From positions 3,942,527 through 4,006,526 of the forward strand of contig FP929140.1 of assembly GCA_000198515.1 (NCBI GenBank): a DNA stretch of 64,000 bases, written 5' to 3'. Below are positions 45,223-53,807 of this stretch, one piece after another. The notes below the pieces were generated by a model that was not told where the DNA came from, made no database searches, and saw only the letters and a list, made by a program, of their open reading frames with translations. Numbering within the stretch: position 1 is the stretch's first letter; each line of letters begins with the position of its first letter. This stretch comes from a gamma proteobacterium HdN1 (GTDB lineage: Bacteria > Pseudomonadota > Gammaproteobacteria > Pseudomonadales > Ketobacteraceae). Made by a program: the position numbers and the translations under genes.

Positions 45223-46940
45223 TTGAGCAGGTGAGCGTCCATTACCTTGAAGAAAGGTGTGCTCATCAGCGTGTTGCCAATATGGGCGCGGGTAGGCTCA
45301 TCATCGTGGGGGGACGCGATTTCCACGATACCAGGCGTATAGTGGACGCTCGGTGCGCAGAATAAATACTGGTGCGATCCGCTTCGGCTGCTGGAAAACA
45401 GTAACGCAGCGCGAGCTGCTTTATCGCATTCGTACTCCGCGTTGTGATCGACCAGAGCGACGGCGCGAGCGCTCATTTCGACACGCGAGGCACCCAAAAC
45501 CAGCGAGCCGTCGCCATTGTCGCTTACCCAGCGAACGATCCCGATTGTGGCTGGCGCTCTTTGCTCACGGCAGGTGGTAAGCAACAGCTCGCCGGGCTGC
45601 AGAAAGGGTTTGAACTCTACGGGCAGCTGAAAGCGAAAGCCACCGACACTTTCTTCAAGATATTGCGCACTCAGAAAGTGGGATACATGTTCAGCAAAGT
45701 GCCCCGTTTTTGTCTTGCCGCCGTTGCTAAACCAACGATGGATGTCGGCAAAGCTCCACACCAACTCGCAGCCCTCCTGCTTGCGCTTTCGCGCGAGAGT
45801 GCGGTGCTTTTGGCAGCGCCAACTCACTTGCAGGTGGCCAAGCAGTTGATCGAAGTGCTCAGAAGCTTGCGCATTCGCGTAAATATCGCTCTCCGAAAGC
45901 GCGCGGCTAGCGGAGGTGTGGATAAAGCCCGTAGAGTGTAAGCCTGCAGCGAGCGATGCCTTGGCGTGATCCGCAAACCAGCGATCACGCTTATGTTCAA
46001 GTTGATTGCAGATTCCGTCTGTAGCAAGCAGCCTCGCTTGCGGGTGCGACCCAGCCGGTTTTTGGCGCAAGCGTAGCGGGCCTTCATCACTGTCTAATCG
46101 CACACCCAAGGCAGCCGTCACTACGTCCAAGTTATCAGGATGTACCATCCGGCTGATGCTGGCCATGCGCGTCGTAAAGCCAATCACCCAGCGCGTATCG
46201 GTTTGCGACAGGCTGTACGGGTTTGCGCCGGCCACCAAAAGCAGCTGCACGTATTGGTCGTGAATATCCGGCATTGCCCCAGTCAGGCGATAGCGGCAGG
46301 TGGCACGGTGCAAGCGCCGATCTTCGGCAGCGGCGTAGAGCAGATGTGCTTCGCGCCAAGTGTGAGAGGGTTGCCGGATGTGTAAAGCGTAGCGTTGCAG
46401 CATTGCCTGCACGTGAAAAAACAGTGCAAGGTAAAGATAGTTTGCGTATTCCTGCGTGCTGGCGCCGTGTGGTTCGGCGTCAATCAGACAAAGCTTGTAG
46501 GCGATCGCGAGCTCTTCACAAAAACCGATAAGGCCGCCGTCCCCCTTACAGGCATAAAGGCTATCCCCACCCATGGCTACAGGTTGCGTGGGAGTTTCGG
46601 CAAGGCGAGAGAACGCGGTGTGAAACCAAGCCGTGATATCCGCACGCCGGCTATGGACTAAATAGTGTTGATTCAGATGGCGTAGACGGCTGCGCGCAAT
46701 CGTTAACGCCATTACCGGATCGGCGTAGGGCAGGGCTCGTATCTGCTCTGCGATTGCGTCGGCGCGGCCTGCGGGCAATGCGTGATGGACGCGGTCGAGC
46801 TGAGGGGCGTGTAATTGGGATAGCCACGAGATGCGCCCGCGAGCTTGGCTCAAGCTTGAAGAGGGGGTTGTACCCGTTTTTGCTTCCACCGCAAGTTTCT
46901 TGAGGGGTGGGCTAACGTGAATCGGGTTAAATGAGCTCAT
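45219..46940 (-). CDS. Unrecognised 573-residue cytoplasmic protein, possibly PilZ-like
   Basis: No signal peptide or membrane helix. The first 110 residues are helical with LPAGRADAIAEQIRALPYAD and LTIARSRLRHLNQHYL segments. This layout recalls a group of large proteobacterial proteins annotated as c-di-GMP- or PilZ-related. Near 460-530 the stretch ending IGIVRWVSDNGDGSLVLGAS resembles the 'G-x-V-x-W ... G-x' strand pattern of PilZ-type beta barrels, but a clear RxxxR motif is not evident. The middle has many His, Arg and Trp. I cannot assign a function. It is single-gene, divergent from fumarase, and its stop is embedded in a 16-bp repeat array. Confidence 0.6.
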   Translation of the reverse strand: MSSFNPIHVSPPLKKLAVEAKTGTTPSSSLSQARGRISWLSQLHAPQLDRVHHALPAGRADAIAEQIRALPYADPVMALTIARSRLRHLNQHYLVHSRRADITAWFHTAFSRLAETPTQPVAMGGDSLYACKGDGGLIGFCEELAIAYKLCLIDAEPHGASTQEYANYLYLALFFHVQAMLQRYALHIRQPSHTWREAHLLYAAAEDRRLHRATCRYRLTGAMPDIHDQYVQLLLVAGANPYSLSQTDTRWVIGFTTRMASISRMVHPDNLDVVTAALGVRLDSDEGPLRLRQKPAGSHPQARLLATDGICNQLEHKRDRWFADHAKASLAAGLHSTGFIHTSASRALSESDIYANAQASEHFDQLLGHLQVSWRCQKHRTLARKRKQEGCELVWSFADIHRWFSNGGKTKTGHFAEHVSHFLSAQYLEESVGGFRFQLPVEFKPFLQPGELLLTTCREQRAPATIGIVRWVSDNGDGSLVLGASRVEMSARAVALVDHNAEYECDKAARAALLFSSSRSGSHQYLFCAPSVHYTPGIVEIASPHDDEPTRAHIGNTLMSTPFFKVMDAHLLN

Positions 46941-47255
46941 GCGGCTTGGCGCGTCCTATGCCAGCACCCTTGTTCGTTTTGCGTTGAGTAGCCTGAGTGA
47001 TTGATAGCGATCTGCAATCCGCTTTTTACTTCCAATCAGGAACTTAATTGCTGGAACGATGGTGCGATATTCTTGTAATGTGTGTGCATCCTATCACATA
47101 TTTACGAAATACCAAGATCGTTGCAAGCCGGTTTTGCGTAATTTTTTGTGCGCTATGGTATTGGGCGCAGGCGGTTTTCTGGGGAGATTGGCACAGATGA
47201 ATCCTCAAGAGCTCACGTCCCAATCTGGACTTTTCGTCGTATAATCGCCGCCGCG

Positions 47256-47282
47256 CATTTGATGTACTTCATTTGAGTACTT
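47256..47282 (+). repeat. 13/14-bp tandem duplication in the fumarase leader
   Basis: CATTTGATGTACTT followed directly by CATTTGAGTACTT, one base shorter, just downstream of the TATAAT. Confidence 0.8.
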
Positions 47283-47300
47283 GGCGAGCCGATCCCGCCA

Positions 47301-47340
47301 GGTGCTTTTTACACCCTAACGGTGCTTCTTACACCTTAAC
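47301..47340 (+). repeat. 20-bp tandem duplication in the fumarase leader
   Basis: GGTGCTTTTTACACCCTAAC and GGTGCTTCTTACACCTTAAC are adjacent and differ at two positions; they end 13 bases before the start codon, just upstream of the ribosome site. Confidence 0.92.
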
Positions 47341-47353
47341 TTGAGGGATAACC

Positions 47354-48874
47354 ATGGCTGTAATCCGCCAGGATGATTTCATCCAGAGCATTGCCGACGG
47401 GCTTCAATACATCTCCTACTACCATCCGACTGATTTTATCAAGGCGCTCACCGAAGCTTACGAGCTTGAAGAATCCACTGCCGCGCGAGATGCAATGGCG
47501 CAGATCCTCATTAACTCACGCATGTGTGCAGAAGGGCATCGCCCAATCTGTCAGGATACAGGCATTGTCACTGTATTCCTGAAAGTGGGCATGCACGCAC
47601 GCTGGGACGCTACGATGAATGTTACCGATATGGTGAACGAAGGTGTGCGTCGCGCCTATAAGCATCCCGACAATGTACTGCGTGCGTCCATTCTAAAAGA
47701 CCCTGCTGGCAAGCGCGTGAACAGCAAAGATAATACGCCCGCCACGATTCACTACGAGATCGTGGATGGCGATCAGGTGGAAGTCACCCTCGCAGCCAAA
47801 GGTGGCGGCTCTGAAAACAAATCCAAGCTCGCCATGCTCAACCCAAGCGACAGCATCGTAGACTGGGTACTGAAAACCGTACCAACGATGGGTGCAGGCT
47901 GGTGTCCGCCCGGAATGCTGGGCATTGGCATCGGCGGCACCGCGGAAAAGGCCATGCTGCTTGCCAAAGAATCGTTGATGGACCCAATCGACATCCACGA
48001 ACTTAAAGCACGAGGCCCGCAAAATCGCGTTGAAGAACTTCGTCTTGAACTCTTTGAAAAGGTGAATGCGCTCGGAATCGGTGCGCAAGGCTTGGGCGGT
48101 TTAACTACCGTGCTGGATGTGAAAATCCTAGATTACCCAACCCACGCAGCCTCGTTGCCGATTGCAATGATCCCTAACTGCGCTGCAACCCGTCACGTGC
48201 ATTTTGTTCTGGATGGCTCTGGCCCTGCTGAGATCGAACAGCCCAGCCTCGACTTGTGGCCAGAAATCTCGCGTGAGAGCGGCCCCAATACCCGTCGAGT
48301 GAATCTCGACACGATTACCCAAGCCGAAATTGAAACCTGGCAACCTGGCGACACCTTGCTGCTGAGCGGTAAAATGCTCACAGGCCGCGATGCGGCTCAT
48401 AAGCGCCTGATTGATATGGCCAATCGCGGCGAAGCTCTCCCAGAGGGATTGGATTTTCGCAACCGCTTTATCTACTACGTCGGACCGGTTGACCCCGTGC
48501 GTGATGAAGTGGTTGGCCCCGCAGGCCCGACAACCTCCAGCCGAATGGACAAATTCACCGAAACCATGCTCTCGAAATATGGGCTCATGGGCATGATCGG
48601 TAAAGCTGAGCGCGGCCAAAACGCAATAGATGCGATTCGGCAGCACAAAGCTGTCTACCTGATGGCAGTGGGCGGAGCGGCTTACCTAGTATCGCGCGCA
48701 ATCCGTGAATCCCGCACCGTGGCCTTTGCCGACTTGGGTATGGAAGCGATTTATGAGTTTGAAGTACAAGACATGCCGGTCACCGTGGCGGTGGATAGCC
48801 TTGGCTCCTCGGTTCACCATACCGCACCTAAAATCTGGCAGAAGAAAATCGGCTTGATTCCCGTTGCAGAGTGA
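47354..48874 (+). CDS. Class I (iron-sulfur) fumarate hydratase
   Basis: Interconverts fumarate and malate in the TCA cycle. The 506 residues fit the FumA/FumB class: an N-terminal half with RPICQDTG, GWCPPGMLGIGIGGTAEKA and PNCAATRHV, which supply the three cluster Cys, and a C-terminal half with GPTTSSRMDKFTE and VGGAAYLVSRAI. ATG 47354 has GAGGGA five bases upstream. A good terminator follows 58 bases after the stop. Confidence 0.95.
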   Translation: MAVIRQDDFIQSIADGLQYISYYHPTDFIKALTEAYELEESTAARDAMAQILINSRMCAEGHRPICQDTGIVTVFLKVGMHARWDATMNVTDMVNEGVRRAYKHPDNVLRASILKDPAGKRVNSKDNTPATIHYEIVDGDQVEVTLAAKGGGSENKSKLAMLNPSDSIVDWVLKTVPTMGAGWCPPGMLGIGIGGTAEKAMLLAKESLMDPIDIHELKARGPQNRVEELRLELFEKVNALGIGAQGLGGLTTVLDVKILDYPTHAASLPIAMIPNCAATRHVHFVLDGSGPAEIEQPSLDLWPEISRESGPNTRRVNLDTITQAEIETWQPGDTLLLSGKMLTGRDAAHKRLIDMANRGEALPEGLDFRNRFIYYVGPVDPVRDEVVGPAGPTTSSRMDKFTETMLSKYGLMGMIGKAERGQNAIDAIRQHKAVYLMAVGGAAYLVSRAIRESRTVAFADLGMEAIYEFEVQDMPVTVAVDSLGSSVHHTAPKIWQKKIGLIPVAE

Positions 48875-48926
48875 GACCTTAGCCTAAAGTCGTCCTGTTT
48901 TGGCGGACACGAGCTCCGCAGCCAGC

Positions 48927-48967
48927 AAAAAGCCCCGGCACAGGAAACTGTGATCGGGGTTTTTCTT
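48927..48967 (+). terminator. Rho-independent terminator after fumarase
   Basis: CCCCG (48933-48937) pairs with CGGGG (48955-48959) and an A-run/T-run extends the stem; TTTTTCTTTTT follows. A-rich on the 5' side, so it could act in both directions. Confidence 0.8.
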
Positions 48968-49095
48968 TTTCGAGATCTACAGCTACGCTAATTGATGTGG
49001 TGAGACCCATATTTCCTTAGGGTCCCCACGTCGCAGTACTGCGACCGACTATACTTTGGTTAAGCTTAGGGCTTTAAGAGATTGTCAGAGGGACT

Positions 49096-49461
49096 ATGCC
49101 AATTCCGTTGTTGATTTGCGATGATTCCGTGATGGCACGCAAGCAAGTGCGCCGCGCGCTCCCAGAAGATTGGGACGTAGAGGTGACGATGGCTGCCAAC
49201 GGGCTTGAAGGGCTGGATGCGATTCGTAAAGGCCAAGGCGAAATGGTGTTTCTTGACCTGACCATGCCGGAGTTGGATGGCTATGGCGTGTTGGAGGCGG
49301 TACGGAATGAAGGGCTTAAGTGTATAGTGATTGTCATCTCTGCCGATATACAACCTGAAGCCCGCGAGCGTGTTCAAAAACTCGGCGCGCTCGACTTTAT
49401 CAAAAAACCGGTAGATGGAAAAAAATTGCAGGAAGTGCTTGAGAGGTACGGCTTGTTATGA
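49096..49461 (+). CDS. Single-domain response regulator (CheY-like)
   Basis: 121 residues, one receiver domain: ICDDSVMARKQ with the acidic pair, the phospho-Asp in MVFLDLTMPELDG, Ser in VISAD and Lys in FIKKPVDG. No output domain. Its stop overlaps the next gene start (ATGA), so it is translationally coupled to a CheC-like phosphatase and, through it, to a diguanylate cyclase. The kinase is not in this cluster. Confidence 0.95.
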   Translation: MPIPLLICDDSVMARKQVRRALPEDWDVEVTMAANGLEGLDAIRKGQGEMVFLDLTMPELDGYGVLEAVRNEGLKCIVIVISADIQPEARERVQKLGALDFIKKPVDGKKLQEVLERYGLL

Positions 49462-50093
49462 GCGACACACTGGCGCTAACGGAAGACCAGAGGGACTGCC
49501 TGCAAGAGGTAGTGAATGTCGCAATGGGGCGCGCGGGGGATTCGTTGGCGCGATTTTTAGAGGTGTTTATCGAACTCTCCGTACCAAGAATACGGCTCGT
49601 TGATCGCGATAAGCTTCCTGTAGAACTCATTGCGTTAGTAGGCGGAACAGACTGCTTCGTGTCTGGTGTGACACAGGGTTTTTTCCATGCGGATGACGGC
49701 AAGGGGGTGCGCGGTGAAGCCATCGTGGTGTTCACGGATTCGTCCTTTAAATCGCTTGCCGACTTGCTTGCCTATGACGGTGAGGTAAACGCAGAAGCGG
49801 AAAAAGAGCTTTTATTGGACGTTACCAACGTTCTGAATGGCGCGTGTTTGAACGGAATTGGCGAGCAGATCGAAGCAGAGCTTGCCTTTTCACCACCCAC
49901 ACTGCTCGGCCAACATGTCAAGATTTCCCAACTGCTGGCTCATGAGCGCCTGACGTGGGAACACGCGCTGCTGGTAGAAATTTCCTATACCCTTGAAAAC
50001 CGCTCGTTCAACTGCACCATGTTTTTACTAATGCCGGGTGAGTCGATCGAAGTGGTAAAAACAGCGCTTGATCGACTTCTGGAAGACTTGTAA
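49458..50093 (+). CDS. CheC/CheX family phosphatase-like protein
   Basis: 211 residues with two copies of the CheC-type phosphatase signature. The first is Asp13-x3-Glu17-x2-Asn20 with Pro43 exactly 22 residues later. The second is Glu117-x3-Asp121-x2-Asn124 with Pro147 at the same spacing, Asp replacing the usual Glu. Family members dephosphorylate CheY-P. Overlap with the receiver gene suggests that receiver is the substrate. The downstream cyclase starts right after its stop. Two near-intact sites suggest an active enzyme. Confidence 0.85.
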   Translation: MSDTLALTEDQRDCLQEVVNVAMGRAGDSLARFLEVFIELSVPRIRLVDRDKLPVELIALVGGTDCFVSGVTQGFFHADDGKGVRGEAIVVFTDSSFKSLADLLAYDGEVNAEAEKELLLDVTNVLNGACLNGIGEQIEAELAFSPPTLLGQHVKISQLLAHERLTWEHALLVEISYTLENRSFNCTMFLLMPGESIEVVKTALDRLLEDL

Positions 50094-51053
50094 GTGGAAG
50101 AGAACCTGCCAAGCCGTGATTTACTTGGATTTATCGTAGATCGAGCCAATATCGGCGTTTTCATTCTGAACGAAGCCTTGGAAGTTCAGCTATGGAACCG
50201 TTTCATGGCTTCCAACAGCGGAAAAAATGCCGATGAAGTGGTTGGGCATAAACTTTTCGACTGCTTTCCCGAACTTCCTCAGCGCTGGTTTGCAAAAAAA
50301 ATCAGCAGCGTGTTTATGCTGAAAAATTTTGCCTTTACTTCTTGGGAGCAGCGCCCTTACCTGTTTCCGTTTCGGCACAATCGCCCCGTCACGAGCGGTA
50401 TGGAATTCATGTGCCAAGATGTCACCCTGATGCCCATCAAAAACGAGGCTGGCGAGGTCGAAAAAGTGTGCGTCATTCTCTTTGACGTGACCGACACAGC
50501 GATTTATCGCACCATGCACCAAGCAGCGATTAAAAAGTTGGAAATGGTTTCTCGCATTGATGGCCTGACTCAGCTTTTTAACCGTAGCCACTGGCAGTCG
50601 CGCCTAAACGAAGAATTCAGCCGTTCGGCGCGTTACCAAACGCCGCTCTCCTTGATCATGTTTGATCTCGATTTTTTCAAAAACGTCAACGACACCTACG
50701 GCCATCTAGGGGGGGACGCTGTCCTGTGCGCCGTTTCTGCAGTGATTAAGAACTCGGTACGCGAAAACGACATCGCAGGGCGTTACGGCGGCGAAGAATT
50801 TGGCATTTTGCTGCCAAATACCCCAGAAAGCGGCGCAATGATCGTCGCGGAACGCATCCGTGCGTCCATCGAGGCAACAACCATTCCCTTTGAGGACTAT
50901 GAAATCCGTGCGACGGCAAGCCTAGGCGTTACTGAGTATAAGGCGACCGTGCCGGATTGCGAAAACCTGATCGCGCGCGCCGATGCCGCACTTTACAAAG
51001 CCAAAGAAGCTGGCCGGAACCGCGTGATTCTTTTTACTGAAGAAATCCATTAG
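50094..51053 (+). CDS. Diguanylate cyclase (PAS-GGDEF)
   Basis: 319 residues: an N-terminal PAS domain (about 8-140, LGFIVDRANIGVFILNEALE) and a GGDEF domain (about 155-315). The active site GGEEF (232-236) and inhibitory RxxD motif (223-226) are intact. GTG 50094 directly follows the CheC-like stop. It is soluble. The receiver-phosphatase-cyclase order suggests c-di-GMP output controlled by a phospho-receiver and a dedicated phosphatase. Confidence 0.93.
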   Translation: MEENLPSRDLLGFIVDRANIGVFILNEALEVQLWNRFMASNSGKNADEVVGHKLFDCFPELPQRWFAKKISSVFMLKNFAFTSWEQRPYLFPFRHNRPVTSGMEFMCQDVTLMPIKNEAGEVEKVCVILFDVTDTAIYRTMHQAAIKKLEMVSRIDGLTQLFNRSHWQSRLNEEFSRSARYQTPLSLIMFDLDFFKNVNDTYGHLGGDAVLCAVSAVIKNSVRENDIAGRYGGEEFGILLPNTPESGAMIVAERIRASIEATTIPFEDYEIRATASLGVTEYKATVPDCENLIARADAALYKAKEAGRNRVILFTEEIH

Positions 51054-51118
51054 CACACTGCGCAGCAGGTCGGCCGCTCCACAGTCAGCCTTCCCGCAAG
51101 CGCGCATCAGCCTGTGCG

Positions 51119-52843
51119 TTAGCCCCGCGTAACGCGCGTCTGCAGGAACTCCACCAACTGATCAAGCCCAACGTCGCTGGTTTCTTTGTCGGTACGGTGC
51201 TTGTATTCCACCTGTTGCTGATCTAGCCCCCGATCCCCAATCACGATGCGATGCGGAATCCCGATCAGCTCCGCGTCGGCGAATTTTACGCCCGGCCGCT
51301 CTTTGCGATCGTCGTAGAACACCTCGTAGCCCGCTTGCTTCAAACGCTCATAGAGCGCCTCTGCAGCAGCGTGCACGCGAGGTGATTTATGTTGGTTCAT
51401 CGGAATCAGCGCAATGTGAAAGGGCGCAATTGCATCCGGCCAAATAATCCCCTGAGCATCATTATTTTGCTCAATCGCAGCCGCTACCACGCGCGACACG
51501 CCAATTCCGTAGCAACCCATAGGCAATACCTGTGATTTGCCGTTTTCATCCAGCACGGTTACGTTCAGCGCCTTGCTGTATTTTGTGCCGAGCTGGAAAA
51601 TATGGCCGACTTCAATCCCGCGCCGAATGAGAATTTCACCCTTACCGTCAGGGGAGGGATCACCTTCGACAACGTTCCGAAGATCTGCAACCTCTGCGAA
51701 ATTTGCATCGCGATTCCAGTTTGCACCGCGATAGTGGAACCCCGAACGGTTTGCGCCGCACACAAAATCCGCCATATTCACAACGCTGCGATCTGCGATG
51801 ATGGGCAGCGTCAGCCCGATGGGGCCGATAGAACCAGGCTCACACCCCAGCGCTTCCCGAATTTCCTCATCGCTCGCCATTTGCAGCGGAGCCTTAATTC
51901 CCGCACACTTTTCAGCTTTGATCGTATTGAGCATTTTGTCGCCGCGCAGCAAAATTGCTACCAAGTTCGGCTTTCCGTCCACACCATCGCCATGTACGAT
52001 CAGCGTTTTGACAATCTGATCAGCGTTCACCTGAAGTTGCGCACACACCTCGTCAATCGAGCGCGCATTAGGCGTTGCCACTTCTGTCAGCGCTTCTTGC
52101 GGAGCAGGGCGCTCGTTACCGATAAGCGTCGCCTCTGCCATTTCAATATTGGCGGCGTAATCGCTTTGGTTGGAAAACGCGATGCTGTCTTCGCCAGCGC
52201 TCGCCAAAACGTGAAATTCATGGGAATTGTTGCCACCGATCGAGCCGGTATCGGCCAACACCGCCCGAAATTCAAGCCCAAGGCGAGTGAAAATCGCGGT
52301 ATAGGCGTTGTACATCACCTGATACGTCTCGCGCAAACAATCTTCCGTCATATGGAAGGAGTAACTGTCCTTCATCAAAAACTCGCGAGCGCGCATAACG
52401 CCGAATCTAGGGCGCGTTTCGTCGCGAAACTTTGTTTGAATCTGATAAAAGTTTGCAGGCAGCTGCTTATAGCTCTGGACGTTATTACGCACCAGATCGC
52501 TGATCACTTCTTCATGCGTAGGGCCAAGTACGAAATCGCGGGCGTGGCGATCCTTAAAGCGCAGAAGCTCAGGCCCGTAGGCTTGGAAGCGCCCTGACTC
52601 CTGCCAAAGTTCGGCCGGCTGTGTGACCGGCATCAGCACCTCTTGTGCGCCGGCACGATCCATTTCCTCGCGCACAATGCGTTCGACCTTGCGCAGCACT
52701 CGCAGCCCTGTGGGTGTCCACGTGTACAGGCCAGCGGCCAGCCTGCGTATCATGCCGGCACGCAGCATTAGCTTGTGGCTGATGACTTCGGCATCGGCGG
52801 GATCTTCGCGGAGGGTGGCTAGTAGATATTGAGATGCGCGCAT
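51119..52843 (-). CDS. proS: Proline--tRNA ligase
   Basis: Charges tRNA(Pro). The 574 residues follow the long bacterial type: a class II core with motif 2 ([21 protein letters not shown] split around the loop), an inserted YbaK-like editing domain (about 235-390) that removes Ala-tRNA(Pro), motif 3 in [11 protein letters not shown], and a C-terminal anticodon domain. Starts at ATG 52843. Its leader holds a 15-bp duplication. Confidence 0.97.
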   Translation of the reverse strand: MRASQYLLATLREDPADAEVISHKLMLRAGMIRRLAAGLYTWTPTGLRVLRKVERIVREEMDRAGAQEVLMPVTQPAELWQESGRFQAYGPELLRFKDRHARDFVLGPTHEEVISDLVRNNVQSYKQLPANFYQIQTKFRDETRPRFGVMRAREFLMKDSYSFHMTEDCLRETYQVMYNAYTAIFTRLGLEFRAVLADTGSIGGNNSHEFHVLASAGEDSIAFSNQSDYAANIEMAEATLIGNERPAPQEALTEVATPNARSIDEVCAQLQVNADQIVKTLIVHGDGVDGKPNLVAILLRGDKMLNTIKAEKCAGIKAPLQMASDEEIREALGCEPGSIGPIGLTLPIIADRSVVNMADFVCGANRSGFHYRGANWNRDANFAEVADLRNVVEGDPSPDGKGEILIRRGIEVGHIFQLGTKYSKALNVTVLDENGKSQVLPMGCYGIGVSRVVAAAIEQNNDAQGIIWPDAIAPFHIALIPMNQHKSPRVHAAAEALYERLKQAGYEVFYDDRKERPGVKFADAELIGIPHRIVIGDRGLDQQQVEYKHRTDKETSDVGLDQLVEFLQTRVTRG

Positions 52844-52948
52844 AAAGGAATCCTGACAAGGGCGAAATAGCGCAGATTGTATGCGTTAGCGGCTAAAAAC
52901 GGTAGTTCGTTTCGTAGCGAATTGTGGCGCGCATTGTCCATGTGGCGC

Positions 52949-52978
52949 GGCTTTACCAGAAGTGGCTTTACCAAAAAA
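52949..52978 (-). repeat. 15-bp tandem duplication upstream of proS
   Basis: GGCTTTACCAGAAGT and GGCTTTACCAAAAAA adjacent on the plus strand, 106 bases before the proS start. Confidence 0.7.
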
Positions 52979-53033
52979 GGCCTTGCGGCCTCTTTTGATG
53001 AAAACATTTTTAAGAAAAGAGGAGAGCAGGCGA

Positions 53034-53441
53034 TTACGCTGTCATATCCTTCAGCTTCTTGAGTGGGCGCACTTTTACCACGTTGCGAGCAGGCTTTGCT
53101 TTAAACGTAGTTTCTTCGCCGGTAAAGGGATTGATGCCTTTACGGGCGCGGGTGGCGGGCTTGTTCACAACGGTGATCTTCATGAGCCCAGGAACCGTAA
53201 ATTGACCGACGCCTTTCTTTCCAATGTGGCGTGCGATCAGCGAGTTCAGCTCATCAAGGACACCTTGCACCTGCTTTTTGGCGAGCCCGGTGTTTTCAGC
53301 AATTTCAGAGAGAATCTGTGTTTTGGAGAACGCTTCCGAGACCGCAGCAGCTTTTTTGGGCGCCGCGGGTGCCTTTACTTTTTTTGCTGGAGCCGCTTTT
53401 GCAGGTGCAGCTTTGGCAGGTGCTGATTTCTTTGCAGCCAT
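53034..53441 (-). CDS. HU-family DNA-binding protein with Lys/Ala-rich N-terminal tail
   Basis: 135 residues from ATG 53441, which has AAGGA seven bases upstream; the longer open frame to 53495 is not used. The first 35 residues are Ala/Pro/Lys repeats (AKAAPAKAAPAKK), like a histone H1 tail. The HU/IHF fold follows: SKTQILSEIAENTGLAKKQV, VPGLMKITVVNKPATRARKG with the DNA-arm Pro, and NPFTGE. It probably binds DNA non-specifically and compacts or loops it. Ordinary HU is about 90 residues and lacks such a tail. Confidence 0.9.
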   Translation of the reverse strand: MAAKKSAPAKAAPAKAAPAKKVKAPAAPKKAAAVSEAFSKTQILSEIAENTGLAKKQVQGVLDELNSLIARHIGKKGVGQFTVPGLMKITVVNKPATRARKGINPFTGEETTFKAKPARNVVKVRPLKKLKDMTA

Positions 53442-53512
53442 ATTGGTTTCCTTGATGAAGAGGTAGCAAAAACTACTAGCAGGCAAGGCCCGCAAGCGGG
53501 TTTTCGTCGGTA

Positions 53513-53541
53513 ATTATTGGCACATTTTTTTCAGCTAGCAA
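53513..53541 (-). promoter_or_regulatory. Sigma-70-like promoter for the HU-family gene
   Basis: Minus strand TTGCTA (53536-53541) and AATAAT (53513-53518) with 17-base spacing, about 70 bases upstream of the start. Confidence 0.5.
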
Positions 53542-53732
53542 GTAGGATTCGCTAGAATCACGCAAAAAACACGCGTATTTTTCGTAAAAAATCGCATTGG
53601 GCGATGCTCGCGGGCGTTATGCGCCAGTTTTATGAGTTTTTAAGGCCCCCCAGCGGTGTGTGCGCACTCAATCTGCCATGTTTTCGCGGAGTGTGCAGCA
53701 AACCGGCCTAACTCTTTTTGGGCGTATGCGTG

Positions 53733-53761
53733 CTGATAAAACCTGCAGTTAGCAGTATAAT
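53733..53761 (+). promoter_or_regulatory. Sigma-70-like promoter for aspS
   Basis: CTGATA (53733-53738) and perfect TATAAT (53756-53761) with 17-base spacing, about 45 bases before the start. Confidence 0.55.
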
Positions 53762-53807
53762 GGCCGCCATTTTTCATCGACGCTACTGGCAACAACAGGA
53801 ATCCCTT

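Larger units (their letters stand above)
46941..47353. other. Divergent intergenic region before fumarase
   Basis: 413 bases without a convincing gene; a 61-codon plus-strand frame (47059-47244) has no family look. It holds a TATAAT at 47240-47245 that may serve fumarase (no clear -35), and two separate tandem duplications at 47256-47282 and 47301-47340. Nothing else is recognised. Confidence 0.6.
53442..53807. other. Divergent promoter region between the HU-like gene and aspS
   Basis: 366 bases with no convincing gene. It holds opposed promoter candidates for both genes, a CCCGC-AA-GCGGG palindrome at 53489-53500 in the HU leader, and AT-rich runs around 53565-53595. Confidence 0.6.

Noticed and set aside
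47059-47244. 61-codon open frame before fumarase
   Set aside because: No ribosome site, no family look, and it runs into the probable fumarase promoter.
51602-52597. Long plus-strand open frame (331 codons) opposite proS
   Set aside because: proS is certain on the other strand; the frame is a codon-bias shadow with no recognisable domain.
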